Source of the DNA: Spirosoma endbachense
GTDB lineage: Bacteria; Bacteroidota; Bacteroidia; Cytophagales; Spirosomataceae
Assembly (NCBI RefSeq): GCF_010233585.1
Contig: NZ_CP045997.1
Span: forward strand, 9,164,114-9,228,113
Reading direction: 5' to 3'
DNA: 64,000 nt
Positions 18,803-26,640 of this stretch are shown piece after piece. Within the stretch, counting starts at the first letter, position 1; each line of letters opens with the position of its first letter. A model generated the notes under the pieces. It saw only the letters and a list, made by a program, of their open reading frames with translations, was not told where the DNA came from and ran no database searches. Position numbers and translations under genes: made by a program.

Positions 18803-18977
18803 GGTTCTGAGCCACTTTGGGTGAAACCAAGTTCCCGATCCTTTATTTTAGGCTAGTTTTGCTTTTCAAGGTTTCTGTGAACCGATCGAGACCTTAGTCA
18901 GAACTCCGATTTACTCCTCCCGTTGTCGAACCCGCATCGGATGACCATTCTAGTATCACCCAAAGTGGCTCAGAACC
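18803..18977. repeat. 22-bp perfect inverted repeat bounding a possible invertible segment
   Basis: 18803-18824 and 18956-18977 are perfect inverted copies (core TCTGAGCCACTTTGGGTG) separated by 131 bp. The right arm codes for GSEPLWV in the minus-strand gene. The left arm read on the plus strand gives the same GSEPLWV followed by KPSSRSFILG and a stop. Inversion of the intervening DNA would therefore swap the gene's C-terminus in frame. Confidence 0.65.
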
Positions 18978-19472
18978 AAAGGCACTGAAATCTCCAGATT
19001 TTGTAGGACAGTTATTAAAATCACTGTCTCCTGAAACGCTCCCGGATTGATACCAAGAAACCTTCAGGGATCGCTTGGTAGATAAACCTTCAGGTTTCTC
19101 GGCATTGAGCCCAGCTACGTCCAGCGTCTTAACCGGACTTAGCTTAATGTCATACCAGGCATCAATAAGCTCTTGTTTCAGCAGGACTTTAGATAGATAC
19201 CCTGAACAACTAATCAGTACTAAATCAGTGTCTGCGACCGATGACAGGTCCATCTCAAAGTTACCAGTTGAGTCTACCTGGACGCGAATAGGTTTGTCTT
19301 TTACCCAAAGACTAGCCTCGGGTAATGGTTTATAAGTCAGGTTATCACCTATTTGTCCATGGAAGGTCTGAGCAACGGAGAGCCTAGCGAGCAGCAACAA
19401 ACTAGCCAATAGGACACCTTTAACGAATAGCATACGAATAGTAATTAGGGGAATAAGTAGAATTGTCTTCAT
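18894..19472 (-). CDS. Secreted carboxypeptidase-regulatory-like domain protein
   Basis: 192 residues from the Met at 19472 (MKTILLIP); the frame is open to 19505 and a later Met precedes the hydrophobic core, so the start is uncertain. Signal peptide ends LSVAQT. Residues ~35-115 are a CarboxypepD_reg-like beta-sandwich (FHGQIGDNLTYKPLPEASLWVKDK, VDSTGNFEMDLSSVADTDLVLISCSGYLSK). The last ~25 residues (ILEWSSDAGSTTGGVNRSSD) begin exactly at the edge of the 22-bp inverted repeat and may be one of two alternative C-termini. Confidence 0.7.
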   Translation of the reverse strand: MKTILLIPLITIRMLFVKGVLLASLLLLARLSVAQTFHGQIGDNLTYKPLPEASLWVKDKPIRVQVDSTGNFEMDLSSVADTDLVLISCSGYLSKVLLKQELIDAWYDIKLSPVKTLDVAGLNAEKPEGLSTKRSLKVSWYQSGSVSGDSDFNNCPTKSGDFSAFGSEPLWVILEWSSDAGSTTGGVNRSSD

Positions 19473-19842
19473 AATTAATGTATAACATAGTACTATACTA
19501 TACATACTACACCAGCGGTTCTATTTATAGCTCTATGGTAAAGGAAGATTAAGTTCCTGCTATTCGCAAAATCAACGGAGCTGTGTAGGTATTTGAAAGA
19601 ACTTAGTGCCTATTGCCACTAAACCATTCGTAGCCTGTCTTCACTTCAAATCCTCATTATTGATTGATTTGTAGGGCCGAACCATTTCTATTCATTAAAA
19701 TCAGCCCCGCTCGAAATGGGGATGTCCATCAAAAAGGGAAACTTTGCCTCGCCAATTTTGATGGACTGTTGTCAACCTCATAGACCACTCCTATAGGCTT
19801 CACTGATACCAACAGACGGCCAGTAGGATTCTCCCCCATAAG
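19473..19842. other. Gene-free stretch with a perfect hairpin
   Basis: GTCCATCAAAA (19724-19734) is the exact reverse complement of TTTTGATGGAC (19756-19766) with a 21-nt loop. It lies downstream of the glyoxalase-like gene and could end that minus-strand transcript, although there is no clear T run. Nothing else seen. Confidence 0.55.
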
Positions 19843-20169
19843 TTACTGTTGATGCAGGCACAATCGATTCCCATCTACATCCTTCAGCCACGCGAACTGT
19901 CCCCAAGGGGTTTTATTAATTGGTTCAACATCGATTCCTTGCTCCCTCAACGCATTGATGTCGGCTTCTATATCCGCCGTTTCACAGATAATCCCTTGAA
20001 ATGTTGCCAGGGAAATAGATGTACTGGTACCGGGTAGCCCCATCTGTAGCCACGTTTGCCCGTGTGCATCAGAGGCTTCCACTACCACCTGAAAGCCCAG
20101 TTTGAGGTAAAACTCTTTTGCTTGCTGCCGGTCGGCTACCGGCAGCATAATGATTTCGATTGATTTCAT
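19843..20169 (-). CDS. Glyoxalase/bleomycin-resistance (VOC) family protein
   Basis: 108 residues, one VOC module with two beta-alpha-beta-beta-beta units. MKSIEIIMLPVADRQQAKEFYLKLGFQVV is the typical opening and PWGQFAWLKDVDGNRLCLHQQ the typical close. A metal-site Glu/Gln pattern is only partly visible, so the activity (glyoxalase, dioxygenase, or drug binding) is open. It is divergent from a GlxA-type AraC regulator across an 85-130 bp promoter region with a repeated GGTGAAAACG site. Confidence 0.88.
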   Translation of the reverse strand: MKSIEIIMLPVADRQQAKEFYLKLGFQVVVEASDAHGQTWLQMGLPGTSTSISLATFQGIICETADIEADINALREQGIDVEPINKTPWGQFAWLKDVDGNRLCLHQQ

Positions 20170-20183
20170 GAGCTACGATTTAT

Positions 20184-20236
20184 GGTGAAAACGCAAATCT
20201 ATCGTCTCCACCGAGGTTAATCACCGGGTGAAAACG
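20184..20236. promoter_or_regulatory. Direct repeat in the VOC/GlxA-regulator divergent promoter
   Basis: GGTGAAAACG occurs at 20184-20193 and 20227-20236, 43 bp apart (about four helical turns), between the divergent starts. Spaced direct repeats are typical AraC-family sites, so this is a candidate binding site for the neighbouring regulator. Confidence 0.5.
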
Positions 20237-20298
20237 ACATTCTTACCGGTTGAATGCGACAGACCAATTTTCTAGCTTTGCGACAAACCCTGACCCCA

Positions 20299-21270
20299 AT
20301 GAAGCACATTTCTATCCTACCGCTTTATGAGGCAACACTCGCCAGCATAGACACCACGCACCAACTTTTCAGTCGCATAAACGACTTTATGCACTACCAG
20401 GGAAAACCCCCTGTTTACCAAATTGAGGTTGTTGGACTGACCAAACATACGAAACTAGCCAGTGGACGCTATAGCATACAGACCGATAGACTCATTGACG
20501 AGCTTGACAAAACGGATGTCATTGTTTTGCCGCTACTTTGTAGTGAGTTTAAACGGGCTATCCACTTGAATCTGCCGTATACGGACTGGCTGATTGGTCA
20601 GTATCGTCAGGGGGCAGAAATACTGTGTCTGTGCGTGGGCTCGTTTTACTTAGCCTCAACTGGCTTGTTGGATGGCCGGAAATGCGCTGTGCATTGGGCA
20701 GCTGTCAATGAATTCAAACAACTCTTCCCAGCTGTTAACGTTGTGGACAATGTACTCATTACCGACGAGCGTGGTATTTATACGTGTGGCGGTGGTTTCT
20801 CGTACCTGAATTTACTCCTTTATCTGTTCGAAAAACAGCTGGGTCGAGACATCGCCATTCTGGCCGCTAAGATGTTTGAAATTGATCTTGACCGCAAAAG
20901 TCAGAACGCCTATGCAATCTTCATAGGCCAGAAACAGCATGGTGATGAACTGGTACTAAAAGCCCAGGAACTGATCGAGGAGGATCCAGGGGCCAACTGG
21001 ACGGTAGATAGGTTGTGCCAAAAGCTATGCATCGGTAGGCGAAGCTTTGAAAGGCGGTTTAAAGCTCGCACCACCAATACACTAGTCGAATACGTGCAGC
21101 GGGTAAAGGTGGAGTTTGCCAAAAAGCAGTTAGAAGGGGGTCAGAAGACGATCAATGAAATCGTCTATGCGACCGGTTACATTGACCTTGATGCCTTTCG
21201 GAAGGTCTTTCGGAAGGTGACGGACTTATCACCCGTTGAATACCGGAAGAAATATGGGGGTTATCGGTGA
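20299..21270 (+). CDS. GlxA-type AraC regulator with DJ-1/PfpI domain
   Basis: 323 residues from the ATG at 20299 (MKHISILPLYE); an upstream in-frame ATG at 20254 adds 15 residues that do not fit the fold. Residues 1-190 are a DJ-1/PfpI (class I amidotransferase-like) domain with the Cys elbow LCLCVGSFYLASTGLLDGRK. Residues ~220-320 are the AraC HTH pair (WTVDRLCQKLCIGRRSFERRFKARTTNTLVEYVQ, INEIVYATGYIDLDAFRKVFRKVTDLSPVEYRKKY). Divergent from the VOC gene, which is its likely target. Confidence 0.92.
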   Translation: MKHISILPLYEATLASIDTTHQLFSRINDFMHYQGKPPVYQIEVVGLTKHTKLASGRYSIQTDRLIDELDKTDVIVLPLLCSEFKRAIHLNLPYTDWLIGQYRQGAEILCLCVGSFYLASTGLLDGRKCAVHWAAVNEFKQLFPAVNVVDNVLITDERGIYTCGGGFSYLNLLLYLFEKQLGRDIAILAAKMFEIDLDRKSQNAYAIFIGQKQHGDELVLKAQELIEEDPGANWTVDRLCQKLCIGRRSFERRFKARTTNTLVEYVQRVKVEFAKKQLEGGQKTINEIVYATGYIDLDAFRKVFRKVTDLSPVEYRKKYGGYR

Positions 21271-21327
21271 ACGAACCACCTCTAGTCAATGATCCTTTGG
21301 AAACCTATTTAGGACTATTTGTTCCAA

Positions 21328-21390
21328 CGTTTCAAAATACCCCACTAGGTGTGACGAAGGAGTATCAATAATTCGGGCGTTTAACGAGAT
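21328..21390 (+). repeat. Dispersed palindromic element, copy 7 (short, ATAATTCGGG subtype)
   Basis: CGTTTCAAAATACCCC, then GTGTGACGAAGGAG, then ATAATTCGGGCGTTTAACGAGAT. The 3' arm GGGCGTTTAACGAGAT is the consensus form. The middle part is about 12 bp shorter than in the other copies. Confidence 0.8.
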
Positions 21391-21587
21391 TACCAAAAGT
21401 GACATCCAGTAGTCTCAAAAACACTTGAAAGTAGGTCAAACTTGTAGTAAGGCCATCTGTTCAGACACGAAGAATCGCCTTCAGATTCATGGGTGCCGAT
21501 CTGCATCCAGTGCACATTAGTAGCAGCCAAAAAGCTACTCAAAATCGTAAGGAAAATTTGTTTGCAAGAATATTTTCCGTTTCCTTT

Positions 21588-21625
21588 GCTATGGAAAATA
21601 TAGTTAGGCTAATATTTTCCATAGC
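21588..21625. promoter_or_regulatory. Palindromic operator of the TetR gene
   Basis: GCTATGGAAAATAT (21588-21601) is the exact reverse complement of ATATTTTCCATAGC (21612-21625), 10 nt apart, ending 8 bp before the TetR start. A further half-site ATATTTTCC lies at 21570-21578. This fits an autoregulatory TetR operator. Confidence 0.75.
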
Positions 21626-21633
21626 CAGCTTCT

Positions 21634-22272
21634 ATGAAGAACCAAATAGTACAGGCATCCTTACAGCTGTGCTTACAGTATGGCATTCGGCAAATGTCCA
21701 TCCAGAAGCTCGTTGAGTCCTTAACTATCTCCACCAAAACAGTTTATAAGTACTTTACAAATAAAGAAGAGCTCCTTGAAGCAGTCTTGTATCGCTACCA
21801 TGGCGAGCAGTACCAACTGTTGGAAAAACTTCCAGTTGGGGAAAACGCGGCCTGTCTGTTTTTCACGATCTGGCAAACGGCTATTGACAAGGAGTACCAG
21901 ATCAATAAAGTCTTCTACGAAGATCTGCACGATTACTACCCCGAGCTGGAACAGAAGGTGAATGCCGTAATTGGGCCAAAATTTGAGCAGTACTTTCTGG
22001 CCGTCATTCACCAGGCCATAGACCAGGGGGCCTTTAGAGACGACATTCTTCCCCCCGTTGCTTTACAAAGTGTGCTGGTACTTCACCAGGCTGTTGTTCG
22101 GGGCGGGGCGTTTAACCGGTTCGGTTTATCGGCCCAAGCCTTAATGATCCAAACGATCGGTCAGTACATCCGAAGTCTTTGCACACCCGGCGGACTTAAA
22201 GCCCTTGATGAGCATATACAAGCGTCGTTGACAACCCCTATAGCCCCATTGCCAATGGGCTCTTCTCACTAA
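21634..22272 (+). CDS. TetR/AcrR-family transcriptional regulator
   Basis: 212 residues. N-terminal HTH at ~1-50 (IVQASLQLCLQYGIRQMSIQKLVESLTISTKTVYKYFTNKEELLEAVLYRY), then an all-helical ligand/dimerisation domain. The start is fixed by the palindromic operator directly upstream. Only 15 bp separate it from the large secreted hydrolase gene downstream, so it probably regulates its own operon with that enzyme. Confidence 0.92.
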   Translation: MKNQIVQASLQLCLQYGIRQMSIQKLVESLTISTKTVYKYFTNKEELLEAVLYRYHGEQYQLLEKLPVGENAACLFFTIWQTAIDKEYQINKVFYEDLHDYYPELEQKVNAVIGPKFEQYFLAVIHQAIDQGAFRDDILPPVALQSVLVLHQAVVRGGAFNRFGLSAQALMIQTIGQYIRSLCTPGGLKALDEHIQASLTTPIAPLPMGSSH

Positions 22273-22287
22273 TTCAAAACTGCTGAA

Positions 22288-24480
22288 ATGCCAGTACCTA
22301 TGCCATCAAACCGTTTTCGTCACATCCTGTTTTGTCTGACAATGGCTGCTTCTTCGGTTAGCCAGGCGCAAAATAATCTGCCACAGCAAAGCGCGGTGCT
22401 CGCCAAACAATACACCACCAAAGACACGCTGTTTAGCCAGCCTTACGTGGATAAGGATGAGTGGCGGGAAAAGCCGGTGCGCCACCGGTACGTACATGGT
22501 GGTTTTACGGGGACGGACGCCCGTTTCTCGTTTTACTTCCCGCCGAAAGAAACCTACCAGGGCCACTTTTTCCAGTATATCACGCCCTTTCCCGACAATG
22601 AAAATTTGTCCCAGGGTGCCTCCGGCGAGGAAGACAAGATTGGCTTTGCGGTCTCGCATGGAGCCTATTTTGTTGAAACCAATGAAGGCGGCAAGATTGA
22701 CTTTGCCCGCCCACAAGCCCGGGATGCGAGCATTGGCGCCTACCGGGCCAATGCGGCCTCAGCGCAGTATTCCCGGGTGATCGCGGCCCAACTCTACGGG
22801 GGGAAGCGTCCGTTCGGTTACGCCTTCGGGGGCAGCGGGGGTGCCTATCGGACGGTTGGCGGTATCGAGAATACGGAGGGGGTTTGGGATGGGGTCGTGC
22901 CCTATGTGCTGGGTTCACCCATGGCCATTCCCAACGTTTTTACGGTTCGAATGCATGCCATGCGGGTATTGCACGATAAATTCCCTCAGATCATCGATGC
23001 CCTCGAACCGGGTGGTAGTGGCGATATGTATGCGGGGCTGAATCCCGAAGAAAAAGAAGCGTTGCAGGAGGTTACCAAAATGGGCTTTCCGCCCCAGTCG
23101 TGGTTTGGCTACAAGACCATGGGTATCCACGGGTTTCTGGTGCTGTATCGAAGTGTGGTTGGCATCGATCGGGCCTATTTCGAGAAGGATTTCTGGAACA
23201 CCCCTGGCTATTTGGGAGCCACCGCACCGGCCTCCCTGTTAAAAGCGCGTATCCAGCAGAAAAGTATCATAAAGGCCGGTGTCACCCCTGACCAGGCCGT
23301 GGCGTCAGGCTTAATGAAGGCGATGTCCGCGCAGGACCGGGGCACAGCCGATGCCGCCTGGAAAAGTCTGGGCGGGGTGGAAGGGGCCATGCCCGTTGGG
23401 TTTCAGTTGCAAAACCAATTACCTGATATTGACTTTTTGGGAGGAGACCTGCTCATTAAAAGCGGGGCGGCAGCCGGTAAGAGCCTACAGCTCACCAAAA
23501 TTTCGGGTGACAAGGTCGTTCTTGGCCCGGTAGATCCGGCGCTGTTGACGCTGGTAAAGCCGGGTGACAGCGTACAGGTAGACAATTCAAACTTCCTGGC
23601 GGTTCAAACCTATCACCGACACCAAGTGCCCGGTAAAGAGTATGCGGTATACGACCAGTTCAGGGATGCCACTGGAAAACCGATTTACCCCCAGCGCCCT
23701 ATGCTTCTGGGACCCCTGTTTACCCAGGGAGCGGCTGGTGTATTGCCGACGGGTAAGTTCAAGGGAAAGATGATTTTACTCGAATCACGCTGGGATCGGG
23801 AAGCGTTCGGGTGGCAGGCGGATTGGTACCGGGCCCGGGTACAGGCGAATCTAGGCGACCAAACCGATCAGCATTTTCGACTCTGGTACACCGACCACGC
23901 CCTGCACGGGGATGTGGCCATTGAGGATGACCCCACCCGGACGGTGAGTTATCTGGGCGTCCTACAGCAGGCGTTGCTGGACCTAAGCGCCTGGGTTGAG
24001 CAAGGCATCGAACCTGCCGCCACGACCCGCTATACGATCGTCGACGGACAGGTTGTCATTCCCTCTACAGCAGACGAGCGCGGAGGTATTCAGCCGGTGG
24101 TTAACGTGCTGGCCAATGGGGGCAAACGGGCGGTGGTAAAAGTGGGGCAAGCGGTTCGCTTTACCGCCGAGGTTGCCGTGCCTAAAAACAAGGGTAAAGT
24201 CGTGAAGGCGGTCTGGAATTTTGAGGGGTTACCAAGTGACTTTACCTTCAGTGATCTTCATGGCTGGAATTTTGACAGCTCGGCTGTCTTCCCCGTATCT
24301 ACCCAACCCAAGCCATCCGATAAAACCGGTTCTCATGCCCGGGTGACGTCTACCTACACCTTTACCAAACCAGGTACTTACTTCCCAACCCTTCGCGTAG
24401 CGGCTCAACGGGAAGGCGATGCGAAAACACGGTTTACCCGCATCCAGAATCTGGACCGGGTCCGGGTCATTGTTGAATAG
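22288..24480 (+). CDS. Secreted alpha/beta-hydrolase-like protein with C-terminal PKD-like domain
   Basis: 730 residues with a signal peptide ending SSVSQAQ. Residues ~60-560 resemble large secreted tannase/esterase-like hydrolases: the elbow YAFGGSGGAYRT supplies a candidate Ser, and late LLESRWDREAFGWQADWYR and HFRLWYTDHALHGDV supply candidate acid and His. Residues ~610-725 form a PKD-like beta-sandwich (VVKAVWNFEGLPSDF, STYTFTKPGTYFPTLRVAAQREG). Substrate unknown. Follows the TetR gene by 15 bp. The gene is clearly more GC-rich than the AT-rich units around 4-10 kb. Confidence 0.75.
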   Translation: MPVPMPSNRFRHILFCLTMAASSVSQAQNNLPQQSAVLAKQYTTKDTLFSQPYVDKDEWREKPVRHRYVHGGFTGTDARFSFYFPPKETYQGHFFQYITPFPDNENLSQGASGEEDKIGFAVSHGAYFVETNEGGKIDFARPQARDASIGAYRANAASAQYSRVIAAQLYGGKRPFGYAFGGSGGAYRTVGGIENTEGVWDGVVPYVLGSPMAIPNVFTVRMHAMRVLHDKFPQIIDALEPGGSGDMYAGLNPEEKEALQEVTKMGFPPQSWFGYKTMGIHGFLVLYRSVVGIDRAYFEKDFWNTPGYLGATAPASLLKARIQQKSIIKAGVTPDQAVASGLMKAMSAQDRGTADAAWKSLGGVEGAMPVGFQLQNQLPDIDFLGGDLLIKSGAAAGKSLQLTKISGDKVVLGPVDPALLTLVKPGDSVQVDNSNFLAVQTYHRHQVPGKEYAVYDQFRDATGKPIYPQRPMLLGPLFTQGAAGVLPTGKFKGKMILLESRWDREAFGWQADWYRARVQANLGDQTDQHFRLWYTDHALHGDVAIEDDPTRTVSYLGVLQQALLDLSAWVEQGIEPAATTRYTIVDGQVVIPSTADERGGIQPVVNVLANGGKRAVVKVGQAVRFTAEVAVPKNKGKVVKAVWNFEGLPSDFTFSDLHGWNFDSSAVFPVSTQPKPSDKTGSHARVTSTYTFTKPGTYFPTLRVAAQREGDAKTRFTRIQNLDRVRVIVE

Positions 24481-24913
24481 CAATGAACCCCAACTCGAAA
24501 GAAAACTGTATACCCTTTTACCGTTTAACGGCGAAGAAAACGTACGTATCCTTCTTCTGTTCCTGCTGGTCGGGATGGCCCATGCCGGTTTTTCGCAACT
24601 GGCGACTCCGCCTAATTACTTTGCGGGCAACTGGGAAATTAGTGTCGTAGGCAGCCCCGTGGGCGATGTGAAATTTACAACGGATTTAGTCCGCAAGGCG
24701 GGTAAACTGACGGGAGCCTTGACCAATACGACCGATCCCAGTCAGGCCAAACGCCCCCTCATGCGGGTCGAGGAGAAGGGCGATAAGCTGATGATGTACT
24801 TTGACTCGTCTCAGGGCGGGGAGGTGCCCATTGAGCTCACCAAAGTGAATGATGATAATCTGACAGGTACTTTATCGACGTTCGACGCGACCGCCAAACG
24901 CGTAAAACCTTAA
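24473..24913 (+). CDS. Small secreted protein, lipocalin-like beta type; start uncertain
   Basis: The frame to 24913 is open from an ATG at 24419 inside the upstream gene. The hydrophobic signal-like segment (RILLLFLLVGMAHAGFSQ) has no ATG just before it; a TTG at 24473 is a candidate start. The mature ~100 residues (PNYFAGNWEISVVGSPVGDVKFTTDLVRKAGKLTGALTN, DKLMMYFDSSQGGEVPIELTKVNDDNLTGTLSTFDATAKRVKP) look like a small beta-barrel. Another frame starts ATG at 24483, so a frameshift between start and signal peptide is possible. Overlaps the hydrolase gene end. Confidence 0.6.
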   Translation: MNSNEPQLERKLYTLLPFNGEENVRILLLFLLVGMAHAGFSQLATPPNYFAGNWEISVVGSPVGDVKFTTDLVRKAGKLTGALTNTTDPSQAKRPLMRVEEKGDKLMMYFDSSQGGEVPIELTKVNDDNLTGTLSTFDATAKRVKP

Positions 24914-24924
24914 CGAAAGGTTGT

Positions 24925-24947
24925 CCTGAAGGGGTGACCCCTTCAGG
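24925..24947 (+). terminator. Stem-loop after the esterase operon
   Basis: CCTGAAGGGG (24925-24934), loop TGA, CCCCTTCAGG (24938-24947): a 10-bp perfect stem 12 bp after the stop codon. No T run follows, so termination efficiency is unclear. Confidence 0.6.
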
Positions 24948-25086
24948 TACGAGCCAAATAGGCACTATTTTCTTAGGCCAATGCCTGTTTAATTAATCGG
25001 TAAATCCGTAAAATCAGGTTAGTTTCTGGCAATGCGTATGTGACTGAAGGCCGGTCCGCAGGGGGGTGACAGGTGTTAAAATGGAT

Positions 25087-25102
25087 GTCTCATAATTCGC
25101 TC
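25087..25102 (+). repeat. Possible 5' half of the dispersed palindromic element
   Basis: GTCTCATAATTCGCTC matches the R-TCTCA-n-AA-nn-GCTC 5' arm in the usual orientation. No GGGGCGTT arm follows before the next gene, so this may be a decayed copy or chance. Confidence 0.3.
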
Positions 25103-25121
25103 GTAGCTTAATACACGGTCA

Positions 25122-25164
25122 GATCTACACACTAAAACTAGTTAATAGGTTTAGTGTGTAGATC
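25122..25164. terminator. Bidirectional stem-loop between convergent genes
   Basis: GATCTACACACTAAA (25122-25136) and TTTAGTGTGTAGATC (25150-25164) form a 15-bp perfect stem with a 13-nt loop, in the gap between the converging small secreted protein gene and the hydrolase gene. Confidence 0.65.
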
Positions 25165-25177
25165 GACAAACGGCGAT

Positions 25178-25924
25178 TTAGTTCAGGACTTCCTCCAACT
25201 TCTTCACCAGCTGTTCGGGCTGTTCGCGCATGGCATAATGCCCGCCTTCCAGTGTAGCGATCCGCCAGTGCCGTTGTCGAGCTTTGACTAAGCCCATTCG
25301 GTCATTGGCGGCTTGGCTTTGTCCGTTCTTGGTCATCACAATAAAAGCGGTGGGGATACTCTTGACTAACGGATTGCGAATGGGTAGCGGCTCGGTAAAC
25401 GTTTTCAAGGACTGAGCCACATCCAGTGGGGGAGTTGATCTGACCGGCCCAAACGGATATTGCATAAAGCCATCCTTCACGTGGGAAGCCATGAGGCTAT
25501 TCCATAAATCACCGCAAACCATCTTGGCACTCTCCCCATCATTGGGTACCATGGCATCCAAATAAACCAGGTGACTGATTCGCTCGGGCAGCTGCTCGGC
25601 TACTCCAGAAATGACCATGCCCCCAAAGCTGTGTCCGACTAGAATGACGTTGTGCAAATCTTCAAACTTAATCACGTTGACGATGTCGCTAATGAAGGTA
25701 GTCAAGTTGATGTTCGGGTTGGCTAGGTGAACCCGCTCCCCCAAACCGGTCAACGTAGGCCGGTACACCTTGTCGCCGTTGGCTCGTAGAACGGTCTCAA
25801 CCTTGGCATAGTCCCAGCCACCCGACCAGGCCCCATGTACTAGTAGAAACGTGCGGGGCTGATGAGTTTGGGCATAAACAGTTGAGGAAGCCATGAGGGC
25901 AAGAATCAACACTAGTTTGTTCAT
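25178..25924 (-). CDS. Secreted alpha/beta hydrolase (methylesterase/hydroxynitrile-lyase-like)
   Basis: 248 residues with signal peptide MNKLVLILALMASSTVYAQ. Motifs of the small esterase group: FLLVHGAWSGGWDY (oxyanion hole), nucleophile elbow LVGHSFGG (Ser), and C-terminal LEGGHYAMREQPEQL (His); the acid is probably in the FIVMTKNGQSQ/NDRMG region. Divergent from a HxlR regulator with a doubled palindrome between them. Substrate probably a small ester or lactone. Confidence 0.88.
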   Translation of the reverse strand: MNKLVLILALMASSTVYAQTHQPRTFLLVHGAWSGGWDYAKVETVLRANGDKVYRPTLTGLGERVHLANPNINLTTFISDIVNVIKFEDLHNVILVGHSFGGMVISGVAEQLPERISHLVYLDAMVPNDGESAKMVCGDLWNSLMASHVKDGFMQYPFGPVRSTPPLDVAQSLKTFTEPLPIRNPLVKSIPTAFIVMTKNGQSQAANDRMGLVKARQRHWRIATLEGGHYAMREQPEQLVKKLEEVLN

Positions 25925-25989
25925 AATTGGTATAGCTGATGATTAACAACTGAACAAAGTTCGCTATCTTCGCTTTCGAAAAGTTAGTC

Positions 25990-26023
25990 GTTACCTGTGA
26001 GTAACTAGTTACCTGCGAGTAAC
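25990..26023. promoter_or_regulatory. Doubled palindromic operator for HxlR
   Basis: GTTACCTGTGAGTAAC (25990-26005) and GTTACCTGCGAGTAAC (26008-26023): each has GTTAC/GTAAC arms and the pair repeats with an 18-bp period between the divergent hydrolase and HxlR starts. Fits a HxlR dimer-binding tandem site. Confidence 0.75.
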
Positions 26024-26042
26024 CATCAATCAAGCTAAGCGG

Positions 26043-26387
26043 ATGGAATCTTCAGAACCGGCTTGCCAATATGAACTGCTGGCGGCCCGAGATGCACTGG
26101 AAGTGATTCAGGGCAAATGGCGCATTCCTATTATCATCTCCTTGACCTATGGGACAAAACGATTTGGGGAGATTCAACGAGATATTGGTGATATCTCGCC
26201 AAAGATGTTATCTCAGGAATTGAAAGCACTGGAAGCTAATCAGCTTATTAGGCGTAAACTGTTGGCTGAGAGTATACCTGTTTCGGTCGAATACTCGCTG
26301 ACGCCCCTAGGCATTTCATTAAAGGGTTTGTTAGTCGAACTACGGCTTTGGGGTCGGCATTTTCGGACTGCGATGATAAAGAGTTGA
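26043..26387 (+). CDS. HxlR-family transcriptional regulator
   Basis: 114 residues, usual HxlR length. Opening CQYELLAARDALEVIQGKWRIPIIISLTYGTKRFGEIQRDIGDISPKMLSQELKALEANQLI is the family's winged HTH; SVEYSLTPLGISL is the wing. The Cys near the start may be redox- or electrophile-sensing, as in some HxlR proteins. Divergent from the alpha/beta hydrolase, its likely target. Confidence 0.93.
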   Translation: MESSEPACQYELLAARDALEVIQGKWRIPIIISLTYGTKRFGEIQRDIGDISPKMLSQELKALEANQLIRRKLLAESIPVSVEYSLTPLGISLKGLLVELRLWGRHFRTAMIKS

Positions 26388-26480
26388 CAGGCTCTACTAG
26401 CGGAAAGTCAGGCCATTATTCCTATGAAGGCGTCGGTTTTCGTTTGTGAATACAACTTTTCCGACCTGTCTCAAAAAGTG

Positions 26481-26561
26481 GTGCAATCTCAGAAAATGCT
26501 CCCAACTGAGACGAAGGAGCGTTCTTGTGTCAACCTCATAAATGGGGCGTTGCTGTTGCAC
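26481..26561 (+). repeat. Dispersed palindromic element, copy 8
   Basis: 5' arm GTGCAATCTCAGAAAATGCTCCC, 3' arm GGGGCGTTGCTGTTGCAC. AATGCTCC pairs with GGGGCGTT over eight positions (two G-T), and GTGCAA pairs with TTGCAC outside. Inner stem TGAG/CTCA. The 3' tail CTGTTGCACAAC (26553-26564) also matches the IS1182-type end at 50813-50824, so part of the outer pairing may be due to an IS scar. Confidence 0.82.
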
Positions 26562-26640
26562 AACTCTCAGCCATGAACAGAGGGTTGAAGTGGGTAATTC
26601 AATAAACGATCCTCACATCTTCAACGGTCCAATGATCCCC

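Noticed and set aside
22580..22918. Minus-strand frame of 112 codons rich in Arg and Pro
   Set aside because: Antisense shadow of the hydrolase gene produced by its GC-rich codon positions.
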